Part shown: piece by piece, positions 6,677 through 13,841 of the stretch
Layout of the letters: every line of letters begins with the position of its first letter
Position numbering within the stretch: position 1 is the first letter of the stretch
Assembly: GCA_020428025.1 (NCBI GenBank)
Contig: JAGQNO010000006.1
Location: 1 to 33,266, forward strand
From: Candidatus Saccharimonadota bacterium
GTDB lineage: Bacteria > Patescibacteriota > Saccharimonadia > Saccharimonadales > UBA4665
Reading direction: 5' to 3'
DNA length: 33,266 nt
Program-made: the position numbers and the translations under genes
The notes under the pieces: generated by a model
Told to the model about the DNA's origin: nothing
Databases searched by the model: none
What the model saw: only the letters and a program-made list of their open reading frames with translations

Positions 6677-7522
6677 TTAGTTTGGGTTGCCGTACACACC
6701 TTGGAGTAAATCTAGGTCCTTACCAGAATCGGTCAAAAGGGCGTTGTTTTTTTTGCGCATGGCTTCCAGAACGTGCAGACCATTTGGGTCCTGGGCAAAT
6801 TCTGCGTAGAAGCGGAGCATGGCTTCAAAGTCTTTAATGAAGCAGTGGCCGCCGGCGCCACGGCCGGAATCGTGAACGACTTGGGTGTGGCCTAGGCCAA
6901 TGCGGCTATCTGCGCCCACGGCGGTGCGGACGGTTTCCCAGTCTGCTCCAGCGGCCTGAGAAAAATCATAAGCAATATTCATGAATATTAATTTGGCATA
7001 TAAATAATTATTGCCAATATATTTAATACACTCGGCATTTTGCGATTTTGTGATTAACTCAAACGGCGCTTTGGGCAAAATTTCCATGACAACCTCTGCG
7101 GCTGCAAGGTGCTCTTCTGAATCTGTTGGCATGCCTATGATGTTGCGCTCCGGGTTGGCGGTATCTTCCGCCGCAGAAACCTCGCGCAAAAATTCTGGCG
7201 AGTGCAATAAAATAATATCCGGGAATTCTTTTTGCAAGGCCGCGGTGGTGCCGGGCAAGATGGTAGATTTAATCACCGCAATTTTGCCCGCACCAATCAG
7301 AGGCAACACGCTTTTAATTAATGAGGCGTCAAAACCAGCTGGCGTGGTGGGCGTGGGTACGGCAATAAAGGTTATGTCGCAGTCTGCTATGGCGGCTTTA
7401 TTACCAGCATACTTTGGCTCTAGCGCGTAGCGTACGGTTTCAAAGCCGCGCTCGGCAAATTCATCGGCCATGTTTTTGCCAATAAAGCCCTGGCCTATAA
7501 AACCTATTTGCAAATTGGTCAC
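6677..7522 (-). CDS. UDP-glucose/GDP-mannose dehydrogenase family, short form
   Basis: The protein has the first two of the three domains of NAD-dependent UDP-sugar 6-dehydrogenases. The NAD fold starts GFIGQGFIGKNM. IAVPTPTTPAGFD, STILPGTT and SPEFLRE follow. The central helix runs through YIGNNYLYAKLIFMNIAYD, and the catalytic cysteine is C227 in GRGAGGHCFIKD. Known members oxidise UDP-glucose to UDP-glucuronate in two steps. At 281 aa it lacks the C-terminal domain that completes the nucleotide-sugar site in typical members (390-450 aa), so the substrate may differ. The GTG start at 7522 fits a TATACT box seven bases upstream. The 5' region is shared with the divergent gene at 7580. Confidence 0.8.
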   Translation of the reverse strand: MTNLQIGFIGQGFIGKNMADEFAERGFETVRYALEPKYAGNKAAIADCDITFIAVPTPTTPAGFDASLIKSVLPLIGAGKIAVIKSTILPGTTAALQKEFPDIILLHSPEFLREVSAAEDTANPERNIIGMPTDSEEHLAAAEVVMEILPKAPFELITKSQNAECIKYIGNNYLYAKLIFMNIAYDFSQAAGADWETVRTAVGADSRIGLGHTQVVHDSGRGAGGHCFIKDFEAMLRFYAEFAQDPNGLHVLEAMRKKNNALLTDSGKDLDLLQGVYGNPN

Positions 7523-7579
7523 GTCGACTAGTATAAACTATAGACAAAACATACATAAAGTGTTAAAATACTCATTTGT
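7523..7579. promoter_or_regulatory. Divergent promoter region
   Basis: This 57-base AT-rich gap separates two divergent genes. The minus strand has TATACT (7535-7530) seven bases before a GTG start. The plus strand has TAAAAT about ten bases before the ATG at 7580. No ribosome site is seen on either side. Confidence 0.45.
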
Positions 7580-8581
7580 ATGACAGAAAATGACTTGTCT
7601 CATATTCCTCTTGGCCCAGAGTCGCATCCACCAGAGACGGAACCCGTATGGCTTGAAATCGACGATACGGAGACGCTCCATATGCTCAAGCGGTATGTTC
7701 TGAGAAATCTTGGCATGGAAATTGACCCCGATGAGCTAGCGGAGCTGCTGATCAAAAATCAGGTCATCGTGCCTGAGGACGATGACGACTATATTGATTG
7801 GTTTGATGCCGCGCGGCCAAAGGTTACTCAACTTCTGAAAGAGGAGAACCTGGCAACTGGTGGCTGGGTCCGACCAAACAGCGTAGAAATTAGTGGCAGA
7901 CATAAAAATAAGTTCTGGGTGTTTGCCGGGAGACTAATTACCGGAGAGTACTTACCAGCCAAGTCAAAAGAAATGCCTGTGCTAGCACCAAAGCCCGTAG
8001 CGCCGCCTACCAAAGAAGAGCCAGTACAACCGGCAATATCACCGGAACAGCAGCAGGTTCTTGATGTGTTAACCATTGACGGCCCAACAAGACGGTCAAT
8101 GCTGATTGGAGCCGTTGGCAATGAGGCTCTGCAGGGGCTAGTCAGTCGTGGTCTGGTGCAGCGTGTTAAAGACGGAACTTTTCCAGCATTTCGTTTGCCA
8201 GGAGATGAGCGACCGTTTAATCGTAGGCATGCTACAAAACCCAATCAAGCAGATACCACTACATTCAACCCAGATATAGCCGTAAAAATTATCGATTTTA
8301 TGTGCGCCAAGGGTACAAAGCTAGAACGCAAATACACGGCCAGGCAGCTGCATGGTGAGCTTTTTTCCCGCACTGATATCACTGAGCAGGACGTCAAAAA
8401 CGTGCTTAGGCTTTTGCGCGACGCTGCTGTTTTGAATTACTCAGAAAGTCGAATCGGCAAGCGCAGCCGCCGCGCCCTTCAGGCTTCCCTGACGGACAAG
8501 GGCAGCAAAGACAAGCTTACGGCGCAACTAAATGACGGTACATTGGGCGCCTACCTTACGGGTTTGGTTGCCCAAGAATAG
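7580..8581 (+). CDS. Hypothetical 333-aa protein, possible winged-helix domains
   Basis: I do not recognise this protein. The first 110 residues are acidic (IDDTETLHMLKRYVLRNLGM, then an acidic run VPEDDDDYIDWFD). A proline-rich linker follows at about 135-155 (APKPVAPPTKEEP). Two later segments have the look of winged helices: one around 158-205 (LTIDGPTRRSMLIGAVGNEA, LVSRGLVQRVKDGTFPAFRL) and one around 240-300 (YTARQLHGELFSRTDITEQD, VLRLLRDAAVLNY, then a basic RIGKRSRRA). DNA binding is therefore possible but not shown. The stop codon directly abuts the stop of the convergent rlmH with no base between. The ATG is the only good start. Confidence 0.8.
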   Translation: MTENDLSHIPLGPESHPPETEPVWLEIDDTETLHMLKRYVLRNLGMEIDPDELAELLIKNQVIVPEDDDDYIDWFDAARPKVTQLLKEENLATGGWVRPNSVEISGRHKNKFWVFAGRLITGEYLPAKSKEMPVLAPKPVAPPTKEEPVQPAISPEQQQVLDVLTIDGPTRRSMLIGAVGNEALQGLVSRGLVQRVKDGTFPAFRLPGDERPFNRRHATKPNQADTTTFNPDIAVKIIDFMCAKGTKLERKYTARQLHGELFSRTDITEQDVKNVLRLLRDAAVLNYSESRIGKRSRRALQASLTDKGSKDKLTAQLNDGTLGAYLTGLVAQE

Positions 8582-9010
8582 CTACCGATGATACGGCAAG
8601 CCCTTATGGATGCTGGCCGCCCTAAACAGTGCCTCTGCCAGGACTACCATAGCCAAATCGTGCGGCAGCGTGTGCTTGCCTAGGCTGATTTGTTGGTTGG
8701 CCTTGGCGCGGACGTCCGGGGGTAAACCGTCTGGTCCGCCAATCATAAAGCTAACGGGCTGGGCTGCTAGCTCACGCGCGGCCAGCCAATCGGCTAGCTG
8801 GGGGCTGGTAAGCTGCTGACCATTAATTTCTAGCGCTACGCGGTAGCCAGGCGCGGCCTGCAGGATTGCCACGGAGTCATTTGCATACTTGTCTGCCAGA
8901 TGGGTGACGGTTACGTCGTGCAGCCGCTGCAAGCGCGCCAGGTAGTCTGTAAAACCCAGCTGGGCGTAGGCTAATTTTGGCTTGCCAATGGTGACGATGT
9001 GGATTTTCAT
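8582..9010 (-). CDS. rlmH: 23S rRNA pseudouridine-1915 N3-methyltransferase RlmH
   Basis: RlmH is a SPOUT-fold enzyme that methylates pseudouridine 1915 in helix 69 of 23S rRNA. The SAM-binding knot shows FMIGGPDGLPPDV and LGKHTLPHDLAMVVLAEALF, and the protein ends with the diagnostic KGLPYHR. Most homologues read EQ where this one has EA (LAEALFRA). The 142 aa are slightly shorter than the E. coli protein (155 aa). Its ATG overlaps the stop of the upstream methyltransferase (ATGA), so it is translated as the last gene of the umu operon. Confidence 0.95.
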   Translation of the reverse strand: MKIHIVTIGKPKLAYAQLGFTDYLARLQRLHDVTVTHLADKYANDSVAILQAAPGYRVALEINGQQLTSPQLADWLAARELAAQPVSFMIGGPDGLPPDVRAKANQQISLGKHTLPHDLAMVVLAEALFRAASIHKGLPYHR

Positions 9011-9636
9011 GCCGTAATCACTGCCCGGTTATGGAGTACCTGCAATCTGCCGTAAGGCTGGGTACCTGGCTGCTCAAAATAATCCCTTACCGCGCGCGCC
9101 ACGCCGGGCAGCGCCTCCCGCGAGTAATCGTCTATAACCACAGTGCCGCCTGGCGCCAGACGCGGCCAAACCAGCTTTAGTGAATCGTATATGGACTCAT
9201 AGAAATCCCCATCCAAAAAAGCAAAGGCGATTGGCTCTGGTAAATCCTCCGGTGTAAGGTGGCTAAACCACCTCTTATGGACGCGCGGCGGCTTTAAAGA
9301 GGCATGCTTGAATTCATGCAAAAAATCGCGCTTGGACACGCTGAGTTCCCCGGCCACAAAATCGCTGCCTGCGCCGCTGGCGTCCTGGATGGTTTTGGGC
9401 GGCAGCCCCGCAAAAGAATCGTAGACATGAAACGGCCTGTCTAACTGCCCGGCCGCATCCAGCACACGCCGAATAAACAGGCTGGTGCTGCCGCGGTAGC
9501 AACCCAGCTCTACCACTGCCCCGTCTACGCCGGCGGCCAGTACATTCTCTAGCTGACTCAGCACTACGCCCAGGCCCTGGGCATCGATCTGGTTAGAAAT
9601 TATGGGGTATTTGGCTAGCAGCTCCCTATAGGTCAT
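9007..9636 (-). CDS. TylF/MycF-like SAM-dependent O-methyltransferase
   Basis: A 209-aa class I methyltransferase. Motif I is VVELGCYRGSTSLF (about residues 41-54). The family's metal-binding aspartates are in FAFLDGDFYESIYDSLKLVW and VVIDDYSREA. LAPGGTVVID matches the TylF/MycF sugar O-methyltransferase family. The acceptor substrate cannot be told; homologues act on antibiotic sugars or surface polysaccharides. ATGA overlaps join it to umuC upstream and rlmH downstream, an odd mix of DNA repair, small-molecule methylation and ribosome modification. Confidence 0.82.
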   Translation of the reverse strand: MTYRELLAKYPIISNQIDAQGLGVVLSQLENVLAAGVDGAVVELGCYRGSTSLFIRRVLDAAGQLDRPFHVYDSFAGLPPKTIQDASGAGSDFVAGELSVSKRDFLHEFKHASLKPPRVHKRWFSHLTPEDLPEPIAFAFLDGDFYESIYDSLKLVWPRLAPGGTVVIDDYSREALPGVARAVRDYFEQPGTQPYGRLQVLHNRAVITA

Positions 9637-10913
9637 ACCTTAATTATAGCAACCGGCAATTCCCCCCAATCCGTGGTGTAGCGCGGACTGCGGCTGCCGG
9701 CTTTAGGCTGCCAGACATTGGATAGGTTTTCTGCGGCGTAGCGCAGACGATCCGCGCCGTAGCGCCTATTTATGGCGTCTATCGCTTGCAGTCGCTGCTG
9801 GCCCCGCACGGCCTGCGCGGTTTGGACGTAGCCTAGCATGTCCGTCTGCAAATGAGCCGAGGGGGTTAGATTAAAGAGCAACACATCTGCCCGGTGCCAG
9901 ATTTGCTGCGCCGCAGGGTCTGCAGCTAGTGCCGTGGCCAGTTGGGCACAGATAAGACCAGGGTCTGCCGTGGGCGTATTAAGCCGCAGACAGTGCGACC
10001 AGCGTGGGCTGCCGGGTTTGTGCCGATTGCCGCGCAGCTTTAGGTACACGCCGCTGGCTGCCAGGCCGTCGCGCCGCAGGTCCCGGCAGGCGCGCGCCGT
10101 CAGGCTGCTAATGGCTGCCCGGATAGCTAGCGGGTCTGCTGTGTCATGGCCAAACATACGGCCGTGGCTGACAGTTTGGCGCACTCGCCCCGCGGTCTCC
10201 AGCGGAAAACAGGCAATGCCGCTGAGCTCTAGCTGCAATTGACTGCCGCGCACGCCGCCCATGAGCTGCCGCGCCCGGCGTGGTGTGAGCTGCTTAATAT
10301 CGAGCGCCGTTTGCAGCCCTTCTGCCCGCAGCCGCGGCCCCAGCCGCCAACCAATGCCCCAGACATCCTCTAGTGGCGTGGCGGCCAGCTGCGTGTCTAT
10401 TAGCCACTGGGGCATATCCGCCAAGTTAAGCACGCCGCCCAGCAGCGGGTCTTTTTTAGCTCTATGGTTAGCTACCTTAGTCAGGCCCTTGGTGGGCGCA
10501 ATGCCAATAGACACCGGCAGGCCGATTTCTTGCCAAATGCGCCGCCGCAGCCGCACCGCCCAGCGCCGCCAATCTTGCTCGGGTAGTTGGCTTAGGTCCA
10601 GAAATGATTCATCCACGGAGTAGCACTCCAGGTAGGGTGTAACCTCTGTAAGTAGCAGCATAAGGCGGCGCGATATATCGCCGTACAAGGCAAAGTTGCC
10701 GGAAAAGCTAATAACATTGTGCTGCCGGAAGAGTTCGCGGTACTTAAAAGCCGGGGCGCCCATGGGGATGCCAAGGGCCTTGGCCTCTGTGGAGCGAGAG
10801 ACGGCGCAGCCGTCGTTACTGCTGAGCACTACCACCGGCCGGCCGTTGAGCTCTGGCCTAAACAGCCGCTCACAGCTGACGAAGAAGTTGTCGCAGTCTA
10901 TAAGGGCAAACAT
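9633..10913 (-). CDS. umuC: Y-family DNA polymerase UmuC (Pol V catalytic subunit)
   Basis: UmuC is the error-prone polymerase that copies across DNA damage. Starting at the ATG at 10913, the catalytic acids fall at D6 (FALIDCDNFFVSCE) and D101/E102 (CYSVDESFLDLS), the positions known in E. coli UmuC. Other family marks are VVLSSNDGCAVSRSTEAKAL, GIAPTKGLTKVANHRAKKD, and the C-terminal SPRYTTDWGELP. The length of 426 aa equals that of full-length UmuC. I reject the longer start at 10940 because it adds nine residues without homology, while AGGA precedes the 10913 ATG. It overlaps the umuD-like gene by 16 bases, so the two are co-translated as in classical umuDC. Confidence 0.95.
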   Translation of the reverse strand: MFALIDCDNFFVSCERLFRPELNGRPVVVLSSNDGCAVSRSTEAKALGIPMGAPAFKYRELFRQHNVISFSGNFALYGDISRRLMLLLTEVTPYLECYSVDESFLDLSQLPEQDWRRWAVRLRRRIWQEIGLPVSIGIAPTKGLTKVANHRAKKDPLLGGVLNLADMPQWLIDTQLAATPLEDVWGIGWRLGPRLRAEGLQTALDIKQLTPRRARQLMGGVRGSQLQLELSGIACFPLETAGRVRQTVSHGRMFGHDTADPLAIRAAISSLTARACRDLRRDGLAASGVYLKLRGNRHKPGSPRWSHCLRLNTPTADPGLICAQLATALAADPAAQQIWHRADVLLFNLTPSAHLQTDMLGYVQTAQAVRGQQRLQAIDAINRRYGADRLRYAAENLSNVWQPKAGSRSPRYTTDWGELPVAIIKV

Positions 10914-11278
10914 CTGACTATTCCTGTTACGCTGCCCCACACAGAGGCAGATTCCGGCAACCGTGAGCGAAGGTCTAAAATAAACTGGTCCCCGTCCCAG
11001 GCAATGACCAGCGGCCCGCGGGCGGCGCGGTCTACCACTGCTAAATCGCCGCTTAAGATGCCGTGTTCTGGCCGATCCGGGCCACTGAGGCGCAGCACAA
11101 AGGTGCTGGCCGCGGAGCGCACCAGGAGCTGGTTAAAGTCTAACGCAAGCGGTGATCTATGGGGTTGTTCAGAAATGTCTGCGGCGGGGTTGGGAAAGCC
11201 GCGGTGGATGGCCACTTGAGTGCCTTGGTAGGCGGCAGCAGCTGCGCTGCCGGCCACAAATGTAAAATCGTTATCCAT
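10898..11278 (-). CDS. UmuD-like protein lacking the catalytic dyad
   Basis: This 126-aa protein aligns without gaps to the peptidase S24 domain of UmuD: HRGFPNPAADISEQ matches the region around the UmuD cleavage site, LDFNQLLVRSAASTFVLRLS the next strands, and HGILSGDLAVVD the core. The nucleophile serine of the SGDSM motif is replaced (SGPDR, D68 at that position). The lysine that activates it is D102 (FILDLR where UmuD has FTVKKL). The usual C-G cleavage bond reads R26-G27. Self-cleavage to a UmuD'-like form therefore looks impossible. The ATG at 11278 is chosen because a longer frame would run into the upstream gene; AGGAGAGGAG lies upstream. Position directly before umuC supports a Pol V partner role. 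Confidence 0.85.
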   Translation of the reverse strand: MDNDFTFVAGSAAAAAYQGTQVAIHRGFPNPAADISEQPHRSPLALDFNQLLVRSAASTFVLRLSGPDRPEHGILSGDLAVVDRAARGPLVIAWDGDQFILDLRSRLPESASVWGSVTGIVRCLPL

Positions 11279-11297
11279 GTTGGCGCCATCTCCTCTC

Positions 11298-11567
11298 CTA
11301 AACTGCCGCCTTAGTGCTAATAAGCGTCCACTGCCCCTCCGGGTTTTGGCGCAGTCGGAAGATGGTCTGGCCGTCCGATACGTCAAATAGGCGGATTAGC
11401 TCCTGCCCCTTCTGCACCAGGTACTGCATGCTGAGTTCTGCAAAGCTGTATTCTTTTTCTTGCCAGACCATGCGGCGGGGCCAGCTCTGCAGGCGGGGGC
11501 CTTTAGCACGGGTAAAGCCTAGGGCGGTTATGTCTATTGGTTGATTAACGTTAACAGAGGTAGTCAT
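11298..11567 (-). CDS. Hypothetical 89-aa protein, first gene of umu operon
   Basis: A small protein of unknown family. The N-terminal 30 residues are polar (MTTSVNVNQPIDITALGFTR). The rest looks like a compact beta-rich domain with WPRRMVWQEKEYSFAELSM, KGQELIRLFDVSDGQTIFRL and PEGQWTLIS. It is 19 bases upstream of the umuD-like gene and shares its promoter, so a role with the translesion polymerase is plausible but only from position. The ATG at 11567 has AAGGAG eleven bases upstream and is preceded by TATAAT. Confidence 0.75.
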   Translation of the reverse strand: MTTSVNVNQPIDITALGFTRAKGPRLQSWPRRMVWQEKEYSFAELSMQYLVQKGQELIRLFDVSDGQTIFRLRQNPEGQWTLISTKAAV

Positions 11568-11578
11568 AGTGTTTCAAG

Positions 11579-11608
11579 CTCCTTATAGATTATAAAAAAG
11601 ACGCTTAT
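11579..11608 (-). promoter_or_regulatory. Promoter and ribosome site of the umu operon
   Basis: On the minus strand ATAAGCGT (11608-11601) is followed by TATAAT (11594-11589) and by AAGGAG (11584-11579), 11 bases before the ATG. I see no LexA-type box of the E. coli or actinobacterial form, so damage control is not evident. Confidence 0.55.
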
Positions 11609-11898
11609 ACGGTGGTAAGCGGAAACGGATTTTGGGGGTATGGAGCTTTAGCTGGGGGCCGGCCTGACCGTTTCTTGTAGGCTGGCTGCGATGCCAAAAC
11701 TTGGTGCTTGAAAGTATAGTCCAGGCAGAGGAAGCTTTATGGGCAGCCCACCTGCGGCTTACTTAGTAGTATAGGCCGCTTTAGCGTTTTGCCAAGCCGT
11801 AGTTTTTACGACATTTTTCCATTGCAATCGCCCGGCCTTGCAACCCCGCTAGCCTTTAAAAAGGTGCAAAATCCAGAAGCCCACAGCGTGTGCAACTA
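11595..11898. other. 304-base gap with many hairpins, no gene found
   Basis: Apart from the umu promoter at its left end, this gap contains no convincing coding frame. Several pairings are visible: GAAACGG (11622-11628) with CCGTTTC (11668-11674), CCAA-aac-TTGG, GCGGC (11754-11758) with GCCGC (11775-11779), CGTA-gtttt-TACG, and CCTTT-tt-AAAGG after the response regulator stop. The region is more GC-rich and more structured than typical spacer here. It could encode an RNA, but I match it to no family. Confidence 0.3.
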
Positions 11899-12303
11899 TT
11901 AGGCTATGCCGTCTAAAATGCCCACGAGCTCGCGCGGGGTAAGCTCTGCCTTGACCACGTAGCCATCGGCTTGCTTTTCTATGTCTGCGCGGACGTCGTC
12001 GCGCTGCTCTAGGTTGGTGGTAATAATAATCTTGGCCTTAAGGTCAGGCTTCTCTGTGCGGAGGCGGCGCAAAATCTCTATGCCGGTGACATTGGGGACC
12101 ATTAAATCCAGTAAAATGATGTCAAACGCGTCAGACAGGGCTAGCTCTAGGCCACGGGCGCCATCTACCTCTAGAGTAGTTTGGTAGCCGGCCTTAGACA
12201 GGGCGCGTTCATAGAGCTCCGCAATAAAATGTTCGTCTTCTATGCACAGTACGCGGCGAGCGGGACGAGCGCCGGCGGGGGTAATAGATTGACCTGGTTC
12301 CAT
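11899..12303 (-). CDS. Receiver-only response regulator
   Basis: A 134-aa single-domain regulator of the CheY type. The acidic pair is in VLCIEDEHFIAEL, the phospho-acceptor aspartate in IILLDLMVPNVTG, the conserved threonine in IIITTN and the lysine in YVVKAEL. It has a 16-residue polar N-terminal extension and no output domain. It starts five bases after the kinase stop, with the ribosome site AGGAG lying inside the kinase's last codons, so kinase and regulator are made together. The output must be another protein. Confidence 0.93.
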   Translation of the reverse strand: MEPGQSITPAGARPARRVLCIEDEHFIAELYERALSKAGYQTTLEVDGARGLELALSDAFDIILLDLMVPNVTGIEILRRLRTEKPDLKAKIIITTNLEQRDDVRADIEKQADGYVVKAELTPRELVGILDGIA

Positions 12304-12308
12304 AAAAG

Positions 12309-13841
12309 TTATCTCCTATACATTGAGTGGTTTTTTATCCAGCCGTGTGCGCCACGGACGATATCTGTATTATCGCCGTTTTTGAGTTCCGCGGCAAGGC
12401 TAGCGTAGGGTAATAGCGTAAAACCAAAGGTGCTACCCTCTTTCTCCTTGGACTTAACCCAAATGTGGCCGCCATGCGCTTCTACTATGGTCTTACAGAG
12501 GTAGAGGCCAAGGCCAGTGCCGCCAATTTGGGCGCGGTTGCGGTGGTCGCGGTAAAACTTGGTAAACAGATTGGGCATGATGCCGGCAGAAATACCCTGG
12601 CCATGATCAGTAAATGTGGTCTCTACCTGACCCTCTTGGTTCATATGGACGTTGATTTCTACCAATTCCGCCCCGGCGCTGTACTTAACTGCATTATCCA
12701 CTAAGTTAGTAATGACCTCTTGAATGCTCAGGCGGTCCACCGCCACGGTAGGTAGGTCTGGCGCGATAGTGGTCTGGAGTTGGACGCCGCGGACCTTGGC
12801 GCGAAGTTTTAGACCTTCTATGGTACTCTCTAGAATTGTTGGCCACTGCTCCTCGTTCAGATGCAATTCCATTTGGTCATCGTCTATGCGGGCCACGTTT
12901 AAGATGTTATTTACGAAGGCGGTGAGCTGCTGGGCGTTGGCGGCCATTTTTTGCATGAAGTCGGTCATCTGTGGGTCAAGCTTGCCTTCTAGCTCTTCCT
13001 GGAAGGCCTCTATATAGCCGCGCAGCATGGTGAGCGGCGTACGGAGCTCATGTACGCTCAGCGCGATAAAGCTCACGGCCTGTTCGTCCTGAGAATACTG
13101 CTTTGTATGGTCAAACAGCACCAGCATGGTGGACTGCTTATTGGGATTGTCTTTGTTGTAGTAGGCAGCCAGGTCAAACAGTCTGGTTGGGTGGTTGTCT
13201 AGCACGTTTAGACGCACGCGCTCCCAGCTGTGGCTAGCTGTAGCCACGGTAGTTTTGCTTTCTTTGAGCCAAGCGTCCAGAGTGTCTTTGTTGGGAAAGG
13301 CCATGTCCAGGACCATATAGACATTTTTACCAATCAAGGCATCTGTTTTTTGGCCGATATACTCCGCGGCGGCTAGGTTGGCAAACTGAATTGTTTCTGA
13401 CTCATCTAGGACGAATAATGGTAACGGCAAGTTGCTAGGAATGAAGCCGTACTCGCTACTGAGTACCGGTGCTGCTGTTGTATGCTTGGCTGCCTCGCTG
13501 GCCAGTTGATATATCTGATTGACCAAGCTGCCTACCATTTCCTGCCCCAGCTTGAGCTGGTCGATGTTAGGCGCAGGCTCACCATGATTCGTTGGACTAA
13601 TATGGACGACTGCCTGCCAGATAGCCTGTAGCGGCTGCAGTAACCACCTGGTAGTCGTTGCGCTAAAAATGGCATTCATGAGCATGGCTAAAGCGCCAGC
13701 TACAATCAAAATGATAAAAGGGGGTAACTCTGTAGCCACAAGCAGTAGATATGCCAAGCCGCAGGACGCAAGAGTAACAACGGTCATGGTAATCAGCAGA
13801 TTGCGACGGACCTTTTTTGCTAAAGCGTCGTAGTAGTCCAT
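12309..13841 (-). CDS. Membrane-bound PAS sensor histidine kinase
   Basis: A 510-aa kinase with two transmembrane helices (about 15-37 and 41-62), almost no external loop, a linker, and a PAS domain (about 138-250: LFVLDESETIQFANLAAAEY). The HisKA helix carries H264 (ALSVHELRTPLTMLRGYIEA). The ATPase domain has an N box (EVITNLVDNAVKY), G1 (TDHGQGIS), F box (LFTKFYRDH) and G2 (GGTGLGLYL). With so little sequence outside the cell, it probably senses the membrane or an internal signal. The ATG overlaps the stop of the DUF3048 gene by one base (TAATG), and the partner regulator follows directly. It is distinct from the soluble kinase at 4016-5281. Confidence 0.94.
   Translation of the reverse strand: MDYYDALAKKVRRNLLITMTVVTLASCGLAYLLLVATELPPFIILIVAGALAMLMNAIFSATTTRWLLQPLQAIWQAVVHISPTNHGEPAPNIDQLKLGQEMVGSLVNQIYQLASEAAKHTTAAPVLSSEYGFIPSNLPLPLFVLDESETIQFANLAAAEYIGQKTDALIGKNVYMVLDMAFPNKDTLDAWLKESKTTVATASHSWERVRLNVLDNHPTRLFDLAAYYNKDNPNKQSTMLVLFDHTKQYSQDEQAVSFIALSVHELRTPLTMLRGYIEAFQEELEGKLDPQMTDFMQKMAANAQQLTAFVNNILNVARIDDDQMELHLNEEQWPTILESTIEGLKLRAKVRGVQLQTTIAPDLPTVAVDRLSIQEVITNLVDNAVKYSAGAELVEINVHMNQEGQVETTFTDHGQGISAGIMPNLFTKFYRDHRNRAQIGGTGLGLYLCKTIVEAHGGHIWVKSKEKEGSTFGFTLLPYASLAAELKNGDNTDIVRGAHGWIKNHSMYRR

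Noticed and set aside
9637-9651. TATAAT six bases before the methyltransferase ATG as a leaderless promoter
   Set aside because: The hexamer lies in the last codons of umuC, and the ATGA overlap already explains expression; it may be chance.
11640-11870. RNase P RNA or SRP RNA in the long spacer
   Set aside because: GAGGAAGC and GGGCAGCC look faintly like RNase P, but the conserved GAAAGUCC and ACAGAA-type elements and the SRP GGAA tetraloop context are absent.
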